Assembly: GCA_963820775.1 (NCBI GenBank)
Contig: CAWGBF010000006.1
Span: 1-64,000 of the forward strand
Length of the DNA: 64,000 nt
From: Roseiarcus sp963820775
GTDB lineage: Bacteria; Pseudomonadota; Alphaproteobacteria; Rhizobiales; Beijerinckiaceae
Direction: 5' to 3'
Made by a program: the position numbers and the translations under genes
Part shown: piece after piece, positions 1 to 8,716 of the stretch
Layout of the letters: every line of letters begins with the position of its first letter
How positions within the stretch are numbered: the stretch's first letter is position 1
The notes under the pieces: model-generated
Told to the model about the DNA's origin: nothing
What the model saw: only the letters and a program-made list of their open reading frames with translations
Databases searched by the model: none

Positions 1-172
1 ATTCATCTCGGCAATCGCTGAGGTATTTGCCGCAGAACACGCCAAGTTCGAGCATTTGCTTCGGGGTGAGGTCGGGCCGGAACTGCGAGTCGAAATCGCG
101 GCCGACCGACGCCGACAGCTCATAGCGATAGCCTTGCTGCATCTTGTCGTTGACTATCACGACGCGGCGCAT
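1..172 (-). CDS. Conserved hypothetical protein, N-terminal part only
   Basis: This gene reads leftwards from an ATG at 172 and runs off the window edge without a stop, so only 57 residues are visible. An AGGAAGG ribosome binding site lies just upstream, and an in-frame TGA five codons before the ATG fixes the start. The peptide opens MRRVVIVNDKMQQGY and contains LTPKQMLELGVFCGKY. I recognise that wording from short uncharacterised alphaproteobacterial proteins often found beside DUF3489/DUF2924/recombinase cassettes, as here. No catalytic motif is visible and the function is unknown. The call rests on family resemblance and a clean translation start. Confidence 0.7.
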   Translation of the reverse strand, partial: MRRVVIVNDKMQQGYRYELSASVGRDFDSQFRPDLTPKQMLELGVFCGKYLSDCRDE

Positions 173-556
173 CCGGCCTTCCTGTCATTTCAGCACAAGG
201 ATCGGCCCGTTCAGCGCAGAGGCAAAGGCCTCCCTCGGGCGAAAAGCCACGCAGCCATGCGATCCTGCCACCACACGGCGATGAAGGCGAGGATCGCGGC
301 AAGCCCTCGATCACTCATCTATTGATCGGCGCCCCACCAGTTCACCGTCTGCCAAGAAAGGACTGGCTTTCGGCTCGAAATCGAGCATGTGTGTAGGACG
401 TTCCGCGGCGCAAAGCATTGCGCGCAAGACCCTTAGCCCCGACGGCGCGGCGAGCGCGCGTGACCCAACCGCCCCATCGGCGCTGGCCGATCCGGGGCTC
501 GTCCTGGTGAGGGGCCGGATCGCCCGGACCTCCAGGCTGAGAGGAAGGGTTGGATC
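173..556. other. Intergenic stretch, no well-supported gene
   Basis: No convincing gene was found between the partial gene at the left edge and the DUF3489 gene. Two tiny leftward frames are stop/start coupled: about 34 codons ending at 311 and 35 codons from 318 to 211. The second contains a hydrophobic run (AAILAFIAVWW) and could encode a small membrane peptide, but neither has family support. Confidence 0.4.
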
Positions 557-1198
557 ATGGGTGTCAAACTTAGCGACGCACAACTTGTGATGATGAGCGC
601 TGCGGCACAACGCAAGGACCGTTGCTTGTCGGCGCCGGCAACGATCAGGGGCGCGGCTCTCATTAAAGTCAGCGCCAAACTCGCGAAGCTTGGTTGGGCC
701 CGCGAGATCGAGGCGAAACCTGGAGCGCCGACCTGGCGCCGCGATAATGCTGGGCGAGGTTACGCGCTCAAGCTGACGGCGGCTGGTTTGAAAGCCATCG
801 CCGTCGACGAGGGATCGCAAGACGCGATCGAGTCCAGCGAGGCCCCGCAGCCGCAGGCGAAGAATGGCGCCAGTCCGGACGAAGGCGGACTCCCGGGTCG
901 GATAGCCATCCCGCGAGAAGGCAGCAAGCTGGCGCGGGTCATCGATCTGCTGCAGCGGTCGGACGGCGCGACCATCCCCAACCTGACCGAAGCAATGGGA
1001 TGGCTGCCGCACACGACGCGGGCGGCGCTCACCGGGCTGCGCAAACGAGGGTATGCCGTGATCCGCGAACGGATCGGCGATGGAGATTCAGCCTACCGGA
1101 TCTCGAACGCCCCTGCTCACACCGGCGATCCTACCGTACAGCAGCCCGAGGCGATGGAGGGCCGCGGGCCCAAGCAGAAGGCGGCGCAAGCGGCGTAG
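557..1198 (+). CDS. DUF3489 domain-containing protein
   Basis: This is a 213-residue protein of unknown function. The C-terminal half (about residues 119-181) is the DUF3489 domain, with the family wording SKLARVIDLLQRSDGAT and GWLPHTTRAALTGLRKRGY, a winged-helix-like DNA-binding fold by prediction. The N-terminal part (1-80) also looks helix-turn-helix-like. A GGAAGG site stands before the ATG. In alphaproteobacteria such genes typically sit with a DUF2924 gene and a large serine recombinase, and the same order follows here with a 5-base gap. The likely role is in control or DNA binding for the integrative cassette; this is inferred from context. Confidence 0.85.
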   Translation: MGVKLSDAQLVMMSAAAQRKDRCLSAPATIRGAALIKVSAKLAKLGWAREIEAKPGAPTWRRDNAGRGYALKLTAAGLKAIAVDEGSQDAIESSEAPQPQAKNGASPDEGGLPGRIAIPREGSKLARVIDLLQRSDGATIPNLTEAMGWLPHTTRAALTGLRKRGYAVIRERIGDGDSAYRISNAPAHTGDPTVQQPEAMEGRGPKQKAAQAA

Positions 1199-1203
1199 TC
1201 GGC

Positions 1204-1824
1204 ATGATCCAAGCGCGCGCCAACTCCGGGCAGGCGCCGAAGCGTCCGGTGGCGGCAGCGACGGGAACTTCGCTGCCGCTCGATGCTTCTCTTCCGTCGA
1301 TCATCGCCAACCTCGAAGGCCTCGATCTCGGTGGGTTGCGCCGTCAATGGCGCGCCCACTTAGGGGGCGAGCCGCCCGCCCATCTTCCACGCTGGCTCCT
1401 GATGAAAGTGCTGGCCTACCGGCTCCAGTCCAGCGCGTTCGGCGATCTCGACAAAACGATCCGAAGGATCCTTCGCTCTGGGAACGAGGATGGCGCCGGC
1501 GCTCCTTTCGACCGGCGCGCGCCTCAAACGCGAGAAGGGGTTCGTTTGAGGATCGGCGCGCTGCTCGTGCGTCAATGGAAGGGCCAGCTCGAGCGGGTCA
1601 TGATCTTGGAAGAGGGCTTCGCTTGGAATGGCCGGACCTTCGGCAGCCTGTCCCAGATCGCCAAAGCGATGACCGGGACCAATTGGAACGGCCATCGCTT
1701 CTTCGGGCTTCGCCAGGGAAAGACTCCGGCGGCGGCAGACGCGGGCGCGGATCGCCGAAAGAGCGGAGATAGGACCGCCTCCTGTAGAGCGAATGGCGCG
1801 TCGGCAAGGAACGCGTCGCTTTGA
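1204..1824 (+). CDS. DUF2924 domain-containing protein
   Basis: This 206-residue protein lies five bases after the DUF3489 gene. Its core matches the DUF2924 family: LRRQWRAHLGGEPPAHLPRW, then a basic helical segment, then EGFAWNGRTFGSLSQIAKAM and GTNWNGHRFFGL. The function is unknown, but these proteins nearly always accompany serine recombinases. The last 35 residues after FFGL are low-complexity and may be read-through into former recombinase upstream sequence. Its TGA (1822-1824) abuts the broken start of the recombinase, so the original operon junction has probably been rearranged. Confidence 0.8.
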   Translation: MIQARANSGQAPKRPVAAATGTSLPLDASLPSIIANLEGLDLGGLRRQWRAHLGGEPPAHLPRWLLMKVLAYRLQSSAFGDLDKTIRRILRSGNEDGAGAPFDRRAPQTREGVRLRIGALLVRQWKGQLERVMILEEGFAWNGRTFGSLSQIAKAMTGTNWNGHRFFGLRQGKTPAAADAGADRRKSGDRTASCRANGASARNASL

Positions 1825-3375
1825 AGGATCACACGACCAGACGCAACTTGCGCAGCGCGATCTATACGCGCGTCTCTCGACGCCCAGCGGGAGGCGTCGG
1901 AGGCCTACATTAAGAGCCAGGCGCATGAGGGCTGGCGACTGGTTCGGGATCACTATGACGACGGCGGCTTCTCGGGCGGGTCGATGGATCGGCCGGCGCT
2001 TAAGAAGCTCCTCGACGACGTAGCGGCAAGACGGATCGACGTGATCGTCGTCTATAAGGTCGATCGGCTGACCCGCTCGCTCGCGGACTTCGCCAAACTC
2101 GTCGAGACATTCGATGCTCATCGCGTCTCCTTCGTCTCGGTGACCCAGTCATTCAACACCACGACCAGCATGGGACGGTTAACCCTCAATGTGCTGCTGT
2201 CATTCGCCCAGTTCGAGCGAGAGGTCACCGGCGAGCGGATCCGAGATAAAATCTCTGCTTCGAAAAAGAAGGGAATGTGGATGGGCGGCGTGGTTCCGCT
2301 GGGTTACCGAGTCGAGGATCGCGCCCTGCGCATCGTCGAGGATCATGCAGCAATCGTGCGGTCCTTGTTCCGCCGCTATCTGGAGGCGGGAACCGTCGTT
2401 CGCCTCAAACAGCAACTCGACTCGGAGGGGTTTCGGATTCCGATCCGCATCGATGGCGGTGGCCGCTCGACCGGCGGCGGCCTGCTCAGCCGGGGGCATG
2501 TCTATAAGCTCTTGTCGAACCCGATTTACGTTGGCCGGATCGCCCATAAGGGCCAAGTCCACGAAGGACAACATGAGCCAATCGTGAGTCAAGACCTATG
2601 GGACGGGGTCCAGCAAAGCCTGGGCGATCATCTGGGCGCTGCGACGACTAAGAGAACGCGCCAATCGTCCGATGCGCTGCTCGCAGGCAAGCTCTATGAC
2701 GACAGCGGCAATCGGATGAGCCCGACCTGGGCCAGGAAGGGCTCCAAGCGCTGGCGCTATTATGTCTCGCAGGCGGCTCTGCAAGGCGACAAGAGCAAAG
2801 CGGGTTCGGTCACCCGCGTTCCGGCCGTCGACGTCGAAGCGCTCGTCACTGACGCCATTGCCAAGCCGTCCTCGATCCACGCCACGTCGCAAACCGACAT
2901 TCGCAACCTGATCGATCGTGTGGTGATCGGCGGCGCGACGATCCGAATCCAACTGTCGGAGGTTGCGGAGGGGACCGACAGCGCGAGGATTCTGACGCTT
3001 CCCTGGACACGGCCCTCACCTTATCGCAAGCGCGAGATCATCCAGACAGTAAACGACGCGAAGACCTGTGCCCGCCCGATGCCCGCCAACGCCCGCGCGA
3101 CCCTGATCGAGGCCCTCCGCGACGCGCATCGCTGGCTGGACGAACTTCTCTCTAATCCCCGTCTGGCTTTGGAGTCGATCGCTTCGCGAGAGGGCAAGAC
3201 GGACCGCTCGATCCGGATGACCCTGTCGCTCGCTTTCCTCGCGCCGGAGATCGTCAAGGCGGCAGTCGAGGGACGCCTGCCGCGCGGCTTTGGTCTCAAG
3301 CGTCTCGTCGACCTGCCGATGGCCTGGGCGGATCAGTGGCGCGCGCTCGGACTCCAGGCGCCGGCCCAAGCGTAA
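1821..3375 (+). pseudogene. Large serine recombinase, N-terminus frame-broken
   Basis: From 1984 an uninterrupted frame encodes the rest of a resolvase-type catalytic domain (DVIVVYKVDRLTRSLADF, SMGRLTLNVLLSFAQFERE), a recombinase domain and the usual C-terminal tail (NPRLALESIASREGKTDRS). The very N-terminus, with the nucleophile motif AIYTRVS, is encoded at 1857-1877 in another frame (1848 onward reads LRSAIYTRVS). The sequence then jumps directly to DAQREASEAYIKSQ in the frame of 1984. The usual linker between these motifs (about 12 residues) is missing, so a deletion removed it and shifted the frame. Translation from the ATG at 1984 would give 463 residues without the catalytic serine. 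Most likely an inactive integrase. Confidence 0.8.
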
Positions 3376-3654
3376 GGAAACGATCCGCCCTGCTCATTTG
3401 TGTTCTCGCCGGCGAGATCTATCCATCCCAACCCGATCAAGTGTAGGGGTTCGCGCCCCCAAATGGCCATTCGAAATCGGGCGCGGTGGACACTTGGCAA
3501 ACAGCAACCTTGGAAACAGAAATGTGCGGCCAGAGACTTTGGGCGATACGCGACGAGAAAGGTCCCCTGAACGTGCCAAACCGACCGCAGAGACCGGTTC
3601 TCCGCGCACAGGTTACGGAAATGTCGGGCTATTTCTGACCCTGGGAAGTCACGT
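3376..3654. other. Intergenic stretch downstream of the recombinase
   Basis: I see no gene, repeat or terminator that I can support between the recombinase stop and the tRNA-end repeat. The short open frames here have no family resemblance. Confidence 0.4.
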
Positions 3655-3711
3655 CGGTTTGCGCGGACTTCCTGGTGGAGCTGAGGGGATTCGAACCTCT
3701 GACCTCCGCGG
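3655..3711. repeat. Left copy of 57-bp direct repeat (putative attachment-type site)
   Basis: This stretch is repeated at 39313-39369 with one mismatch. Both copies hold a tRNA 3'-end-like sequence and both are followed by a DNA methylase gene on the minus strand. A repeat of a tRNA end at two borders of an accessory region is what integration by site-specific recombination leaves, but the original integrase cannot be assigned. Confidence 0.6.
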
Positions 3712-3722
3712 AGCAGGCGCCC
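3673..3722 (-). tRNA. tRNA 3'-end fragment (tRNA-Ala-like), not a complete tRNA
   Basis: Read on the minus strand, this ends in GCTCCACCA with a T-loop GGTTCGAATCC and a variable-loop GGAGGTC just before it, close to alphaproteobacterial tRNA-Ala. The D-arm and a proper anticodon arm cannot be folded from the bases upstream, and the T-stem has a mismatch. I therefore read it as an attachment-site remnant, not a working tRNA. Its antisense gives the familiar spurious peptide VELRGFEPLTS. Confidence 0.45.
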
Positions 3723-3757
3723 GCGCGCGGTGACGGTGCCGGCGCCGCTTTCAAGGG

Positions 3758-4801
3758 CTAATACCGCCGAGGCGCGCCTGTCGGATCCGACCCTAGGGCC
3801 GGCGCTGCTTCCCTTGGCCTTCGCGTAGCCAGTAGGTCGAACGCCTCGCCTGTCTCGATGAGAACCGCCGGACCGCCTGTCGCGGCCTCGTATCGGCGCA
3901 CGATGACATCGACATAGAGCGGGTCGAGTTCGACCCCGCGACAGACGCGGCCAGTGGCCTCGGCGGCGATGAGGGTCGAGCCCGAACCGAGGAATGGATC
4001 GATGACGATGTCGCCGCGATTGGTGAGGTCGAGGAGGGCGTCCTCGAGCATGGCGGTCGGCTTGACGGTCGGGTGATCCTGCAGGCCTCGGCGGGCGTCG
4101 GAGCCGAGCGACGAGGCGCCAGGATAGGTCCAGACGTTCGAGCGCCAGCGACCGCGTTTACCGAGTTCGACATTGTTGACGTGCGGCGCTTCTCCTTTTT
4201 TGAACAGCGGCAACAGTTCGTGCTGCGAGCGATATAGGCTGCCCATGCCGGCGTTGGTCTTCGCCCAGACGATAAGATTCAAAGGGGCCAAGCCGAGGTT
4301 CCCCACGGCCGAATGCACAGTCGGCCAGCCGCGCCAGTCGATGAACGTGCCTAAGATCCCGCCGTCGCACAGATACGGCAGGACAGTCGCTATCCAGGCT
4401 CCGTTGAAGGCAAGGAATTCGGCGCCCGTCATTTCGCCTGACGCCATCGCGAACTCGCGGTGATCGCCTTGGGTCACAATACCGGCGATCTTTACGTTAT
4501 AGGGCTCGTCGGTCAAGACGAGACGGGCGGGGGCATCGCCTTCCAACAATCGAGCAAGAACAGAAGGGTCAGTCGCGTCGCCACACCCGACTCGATGCGG
4601 ACCGAGTTGAAAGATATCGCCGACTCTGGCGACCGCAGTCGCAGAATCGGGCTCGAGCGGCGCCTGCTCCAGCGCCTCAGCGGCGTCGCCGAGAATGACA
4701 TGGTCGATCTCGGCAGGTGAGAAACCTGTGATTTCGATAGGCGCGTCGGTGACGATCAACTCGTCGAACTCGATCTTCAACGCGTCGAGGTCCCCACTCA
4801 C
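3758..4801 (-). CDS. Site-specific DNA methyltransferase (copy 1), split from its ParB half
   Basis: This 347-residue adenine/cytosine-N methyltransferase starts at GTG 4801. Motif IV (DEPY, residues 98-101) precedes HPTVKP (243-248) and the SAM-binding DPFLGSGS (268-275), the beta-class order. Motif IV normally reads DPPY, so E99 is unusual and may affect activity. The N-terminal EITGFSPAEID segment is the usual linker after a ParB-like domain, and that domain is encoded immediately upstream in another frame. A single extra G in a GGGG run near 4793-4796 would explain the split of a once fused ParB-methylase protein. Residues from the core are identical to the second copy at 39451-40458, while the C-terminal about 25 residues differ. 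A likely orphan phage methylase. Confidence 0.85.
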   Translation of the reverse strand: MSGDLDALKIEFDELIVTDAPIEITGFSPAEIDHVILGDAAEALEQAPLEPDSATAVARVGDIFQLGPHRVGCGDATDPSVLARLLEGDAPARLVLTDEPYNVKIAGIVTQGDHREFAMASGEMTGAEFLAFNGAWIATVLPYLCDGGILGTFIDWRGWPTVHSAVGNLGLAPLNLIVWAKTNAGMGSLYRSQHELLPLFKKGEAPHVNNVELGKRGRWRSNVWTYPGASSLGSDARRGLQDHPTVKPTAMLEDALLDLTNRGDIVIDPFLGSGSTLIAAEATGRVCRGVELDPLYVDVIVRRYEAATGGPAVLIETGEAFDLLATRRPREAAPALGSDPTGAPRRY

Positions 4802-4983
4802 CTTTTTTCGCGAGACGATTGACCGCGAGCCTCAGCACGCGTTGTTCTTCCGGGCTCAGGTGTCCGATGCGGACGCAAGGCAGCCGATCAAGGCCCAATT
4901 GCTTAGCGGCTTCGTAGCTGACTTCGCCGTGGATGATCTCGTTGTCGCGACCCACAAGCAGAGGAACGCAAAAGCCTAGGGCG
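3863..4983. repeat. Near-identical 1.12-kb repeat (copy 1) covering methylase/ParB
   Basis: Positions 3863-4983 match 39520-40640 almost base for base, at a constant offset of 35,657. Identity falls away abruptly at both ends while homology continues (tRNA-end repeat to the left, ParB N-terminus to the right). That pattern fits gene conversion or recent exchange between two related prophage remnants. Confidence 0.8.
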
Positions 4984-5222
4984 CTGATCGAAGAAGCAAC
5001 CTCCCGAATATGAGCTGGCTCGAGCTTGCGGAGTTTTCTGGCGGAAGGTCGAAGGTCAGCGATCCAAATGTAGGAAAGCTGCAGGCGCGGGAGGATGTCG
5101 TTTCGCCGCAGGCGCGCGGCCGAAGCCTTGGCCAGTCGCTCCTGCTGGTCGCGGCGCAGGCGGCTCTTTCGGCGCAAGTGCTCAGTAAAAACAGGCCGAA
5201 GCGGACTCGAATCTCGCGCCAA
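4677..5222 (-). CDS. ParB/Srx-like N-terminal domain protein (copy 1)
   Basis: Residues about 50-140 form a ParB-like nuclease/DNA-binding domain: IADLRPSARKLRKLEPAHI, LGFCVPLLVGRDNEIIHGE (GE at the ParB box position) and RLPCVRIGHLSPEEQRVL. After AVNRLAKKGEW the frame runs out of homology (GPRRVEDRV...), because the natural continuation LDALKIEFDEL is in the frame of the overlapping methylase. The start given is TTG. The second copy at 40334-40897 begins at an ATG about 18 bases further up, and comparison suggests one base was lost here near 5220, so the original N-terminus is frameshifted. Both proteins probably act together or derive from one fused protein. Confidence 0.75.
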   Translation of the reverse strand: MARDSSPLRPVFTEHLRRKSRLRRDQQERLAKASAARLRRNDILPRLQLSYIWIADLRPSARKLRKLEPAHIREVASSISALGFCVPLLVGRDNEIIHGEVSYEAAKQLGLDRLPCVRIGHLSPEEQRVLRLAVNRLAKKGEWGPRRVEDRVRRVDRHRRAYRNHRFLTCRDRPCHSRRRR

Positions 5223-5434
5223 TCACCACCATCTCCATTGTCGAACCAAAAACAAAACCAGTGACCCCTTTTGTCTATCAGTCCGCAAAGATCGGTTTGG
5301 CGCCGATTGTCCTTGAAGGCGGGGACCGGACGAAGATCGGACGACCAAACGATAGTCGGTTCATCCGTAGGGGCCGTCATAGCGCCGCATCCATGGCCTC
5401 CGAGTCCTGGAGGCCGCGAGCGCTTCGGCCGATA

Positions 5435-6826
5435 TCACCATCGGCAACCCACATTGTCCTCGGTCAGCGCCTGGCTCACGGAATCGCACTGATCGTCGTG
5501 GCGGCTACCTGGGAACGCGAAGAGCTCCGCCTCGAAATCCGCGAGCCATGGCGCGCGCTCAGGAAGAAAAACCAGACCAGACTCGAACTTTGTGGAGACG
5601 ACGGACATGCGGGTGGTCTTGTCGCAATCCGGTTTGACCGCGAGAATGCCATCGACCTCGCCGAGCAACTCTTGGACAAGCGAAGTCCCGGCGCCGGTAT
5701 CCTCGACGAGCACGCGGTTTGCAGCGTGTTCGGAGGCAAGACTGCGCACAGCGGCTTTGAGCTCGGGATAGTCGACGCGTTTCCGCCAGACATCGATGAG
5801 ATACCATCGCCTGTTGTGGCTTATGAACCAGGTCGTGCAGACCGAAAAGTCGTTCTCCGGTCCGCCTTTGCTCGCGGTGTCCCAGCTCTGAAGGATCAGA
5901 GAGCATTCGCGTTGCAGGGGCAGTCCCGCATACCGCTTGATCCAATGGCGCTTGATGATGGCGCCGCCGGGCGGGACCGGCATTTGCTGGTACTGGGCTG
6001 AGAACGCGTCGCTGCCGAGTTGAGCCTTCATATTTTCGAGAACCGAAAGCGGCTCACGCACTGGTGAAAGCGCCTCACCGACGCGACGGCGATGGACTTC
6101 CGTGTCCGATATCGGAATGAACTCGTCGACCTCCGCGATGGCGGCAAGGTTGAGGACCTCCCATTCACCGGATTGGCTGGTCACAAAGCCGGTCAGGTCG
6201 TCCATGTGGATGCGCTGCATGACAATGATGATCGCGCCGGTGCGTTTGTCGTCGAGACGGGACAACAAAGTATTCTTGAACTATCCGTTGGCCGCATTGC
6301 GCTTGATTTCGGAACAGGCGTCGTCGGGCTTCAGGGGATCGTCGATAATAATCAGGTCGCCGCCGCGCCCGGTCAGAGTGCCGCCGACCGAAGTCGCCAG
6401 CCGAAATCCCCTTGCCGTCAGTTCAATCTCGCTCTCCGAATCCTTTTGCCCGATCCGCGTGCCGGGAAAGAGCTCTCGATACCAGCGAGCCTCTGCGACC
6501 GCGCGGAAGTCGTTCGCGAGCTTCTTGGCGAGATCGCCGGAGTACGAGACGCAGATTATTCGCCGAGTGGGGTTGTGGCCCAGGACAAAGGCCGGAAACG
6601 CAACCGACGCGGTCATGGATTTGAGCGAGCGCGGAGGCATGTTGATGATCAGGCGCTTGATCTCGCCGCGGCGGACGCGCTCCAGCTGGTAGCCGATTGC
6701 CTCAAGGTGCCAGTTCGGCACGTACGCTTGGCCTGACTCGAGCGTCGCAAACACCTTGCGCACGAAAGCCGAAAAATCGTGGCGCAGCAGTGCGCGGAAA
6801 GCGCGCGCGTCACAGGCTCTCGTCAT
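5435..6826 (-). pseudogene. Phage terminase large subunit, interrupted by an amber codon
   Basis: Two open segments in the same frame (6826-6281 and 6280-5435) together encode a terminase large subunit of about 463 residues. The first part carries the ATPase with PPRSLKS (64-70, Walker A-like) and DLIIIDDP (Walker B). The second carries the nuclease domain with SWDTASK, VLVEDTGAGTSLVQEL and SRHDDQCDS. The break is a TAG at 6283-6281, where relatives have tryptophan (RNAANEWFKNTLLSRLDD), so a TGG-to-TAG change is the simplest explanation. The start overlaps the end of the DUF5681 gene by 17 bases, as in a packaging operon. Without suppression the motor and nuclease are separated, so it is probably dead. 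Confidence 0.85.
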
Positions 6827-7256
6827 CGTCGTCGTCTCCCTCCTTCGGGCTAACGTCTGGATCGGAATTCGATGATCCGGTCTTCCGAAGATAGTCCGAC
6901 AAGATTTCGAGGTCCTCGGAGGTCATTTCTTCGGTATGAACGGTCCCCTCAACCTCTGCGCCATACCGGTGGAGGAATTCCATCAGCAGTTTCAAAGCGC
7001 GCTGATCCCCACGCATGGCGTCATTGGTAAGTTGGCGGAGCATGACGTCCAACCGCGAGATACGACGGGTCCGACCGTGCTCAGTCACTGTGACCTTCGA
7101 GTTCATCAGCTCTCGCAAGCGCGCCCCGATAGTCTTGCTGCCTTTGCGATACCCCGTCGGATTGCCACTTTGCCCCGGCCGAAATCGAGTGGCCTTCGGC
7201 GGGCGGCCATAGCCGACGTCGTAGTCCCATGGGTTGCGGGATTTGCGTCTGGACAT
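6810..7256 (-). CDS. DUF5681 domain-containing protein (phage small terminase-like)
   Basis: The ATG at 7256 is preceded by AGGAAGCGCAG and gives 148 residues. The conserved block is FRPGQSGNPTGYRKGSK followed by a helical segment (RLDVMLRQLTNDAMRGDQRA), typical of DUF5681 proteins found directly upstream of terminase large subunits. The acidic tail DDDDDESL is last. A longer frame upstream to 7424 lacks homology and a good ribosome binding site. The likely role is recognition of phage or gene-transfer DNA for packaging, inferred from family position. A relative survives as a fragment at 41009-41228. Confidence 0.8.
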   Translation of the reverse strand: MSRRKSRNPWDYDVGYGRPPKATRFRPGQSGNPTGYRKGSKTIGARLRELMNSKVTVTEHGRTRRISRLDVMLRQLTNDAMRGDQRALKLLMEFLHRYGAEVEGTVHTEEMTSEDLEILSDYLRKTGSSNSDPDVSPKEGDDDDDESL

Positions 7257-7528
7257 CTGCGCTTCCTGTTCGGTGTGTGGGCGTCTGCGGCATGTGGCGC
7301 CGCTTGCGTCGTCGTTAGAGGCGGACCGACGCGCCGCGGTCGACGCGGACGGTGAGTTGAGCACGACGGGCGCGTTTGTTTGATCGTTGAATTCGAGGCT
7401 TCGAGATTTATCGCCGGGGATCACCTGATCGCGAATCGATCAGCATCACCCTCGGCCACGCGGCGACAAAGGTCTAAGGCACTAATTCAGGTCATTTGGC
7501 TGCTGGGAGCCAAGAAATAAAATGTCGC

Positions 7529-7918
7529 CTATCGAATCAGCGAACGAGACGAGCGGGTCTTTACTAATCCTCGCCGTTTGAGCCTGCGATGGGCGGGCCG
7601 AGGGTCAAAGTCGCGGTCGTCAAATTCCAGCCTGGTGGCTTGAGTCCGCGGGTCGGTATAGTCACCGTCGATGCCATTCTGAGTATACCCGGCTGAGAGC
7701 CCGAAAGACGCATTAGTCTCAAGGAACCGCTCGTGCGCCGCCGATGCAGCGGTTATCTTCGGCCCTCGCACACGGCGTACCGAGCGAGCGACCGCCGCGG
7801 CAATCGCTTTAATGCACTCGCGGTCGATCGCCCCTCCATCCACAAGGGTCTGCAACAATCTTAGGAACTCGCCCTCGTGAAGGCCCGCCTTGCGGAACAG
7901 CTCGTCGGGCATCGTCAC
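7529..7918 (-). pseudogene. Hypothetical protein, 5' end removed by an IS6 insertion
   Basis: The reading frame (MPDELFRKAGLHEGEFLRLL...) begins inside the terminal inverted repeat of the adjoining IS6 copy, whose edge is at 7908. No ribosome binding site stands before the GTG/ATG codons there. I therefore read it as the C-terminal part of a larger gene cut by the insertion. It contains an alanine/arginine-rich helix (IKAIAAAVARSVRRVRG) and a charged tail; no family is recognised. It could also be translated from the IS edge. Confidence 0.45.
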
Positions 7919-8716
7919 GTTGCCACGCGAAGAGCGCGAGCGGACTATAACGGGTGCGGATTTTCAAGCGGCTGCGACGACCTCGCGCCACGTGCTCATC
8001 GCCGCGGCGCGGAGCACGCGGTGTAATTGAGCTGACGTGAGATGGCGTTGGACATTGAAAGTGTTGTATACGGCGGCATGGGCTGAGAGGAATTTCTGCG
8101 CGGAGCCCACGCTCTTGAAGCGCTGCATCTTGCGCTCCCGCCGTCGGGTCGGCTGATGCGAATTCTCGGCCAGATTGTTCTTCCACCGGCCGCGCTCATG
8201 CAAGTGCTCGATGCCGAGACCGCGGGCCGCGGGGGTGTATGATCGCAAGTCGTCAGTCACCAACCGCTCGGGAACGAAGGCATACTTCTTCAGAAGCTTG
8301 CGCATCAGTTTCAGCGCAGCGTGCTTGTTGCGCTTGGATTGGACCAGTACATCGAGAACCTCGCCCTCGGCGTCGACGGCGCGCCACAGATAAACCATCC
8401 GCCCATCGATTTTCAGATAGACTTCGTCAAGATGCCAGGTCGCATGTGGTTTCGGACGGCGCTTGCGGAGATGCGCGGCGATCATCGGCCCGAAGTGGTT
8501 CACCCAGCGGCGCACGGTCTCGTACGAGACCGCGATCCCGCGCTCCGCAAGCAAATCCTCGACGTCACGAAAGCTGAGCGTGAACCGGAGATAGAGCCAA
8601 ATCGCCTGATGTATGACCTCGGGCGGGAACCGATATCCGGCGTAGCTGATTTTCCTCAAACCCCCGGCTATAGCGCCTACGTACATTCAACAAGCTGCCG
8701 CCGGCGTGACAAAGCC
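7908..8716 (-). mobile_element. IS6-family insertion sequence, copy A (809 bp, intact-looking)
   Basis: The ends are imperfect inverted repeats, GGCATCGTCACG at 7908 and GGCTTTGTCACG read inward from 8716. The length of 809 bp equals copy B once the intron is subtracted. No 8-bp target duplication is visible, so one flank has probably been rearranged. The insertion truncates a hypothetical gene on the left and an IS5-type transposase on the right. Confidence 0.85.
7964..8659 (-). CDS. IS6 family transposase (copy A)
   Basis: This transposase of about 231 residues covers nearly the whole element. Motifs are RFPPEVIHQAIWLYLRFTLS (N-terminal), LLAERGIAVSYETVRRW (helix-turn-helix), WHLDEVYLKIDG (first catalytic D), VTDDLRSY (second D) and NNLAENSHQPTRRRER (catalytic E). 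The start is TTG at 8659; copy B has ATG at the same place because of one T-to-A difference, so translation here may be weak. All three DDE residues are present and the frame is open, so this copy may be active. It would join replicons by cointegration, as the family does. Confidence 0.9.
   Translation of the reverse strand: MRKISYAGYRFPPEVIHQAIWLYLRFTLSFRDVEDLLAERGIAVSYETVRRWVNHFGPMIAAHLRKRRPKPHATWHLDEVYLKIDGRMVYLWRAVDAEGEVLDVLVQSKRNKHAALKLMRKLLKKYAFVPERLVTDDLRSYTPAARGLGIEHLHERGRWKNNLAENSHQPTRRRERKMQRFKSVGSAQKFLSAHAAVYNTFNVQRHLTSAQLHRVLRAAAMSTWREVVAAA

Noticed and set aside
311..1012. 233-codon minus-strand frame opposite the DUF3489 gene
   Set aside because: Antisense to a clear domain family and rich in Arg/Ser/Ala without recognisable motifs.
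3673..3722. A functional tRNA-Ala gene at the repeats
   Set aside because: No acceptor 5' strand, D-arm or closed anticodon arm can be found upstream on the minus strand; the T-stem has mismatches.
3290..3733. Plus-strand frame giving a peptide with GGAEGIRTSDLRG, and the similar VELRGFEPLTS reading at 39333
   Set aside because: Such motifs are well-known artefacts of antisense translation of tRNA 3' ends; here they come from the tRNA-end repeats.
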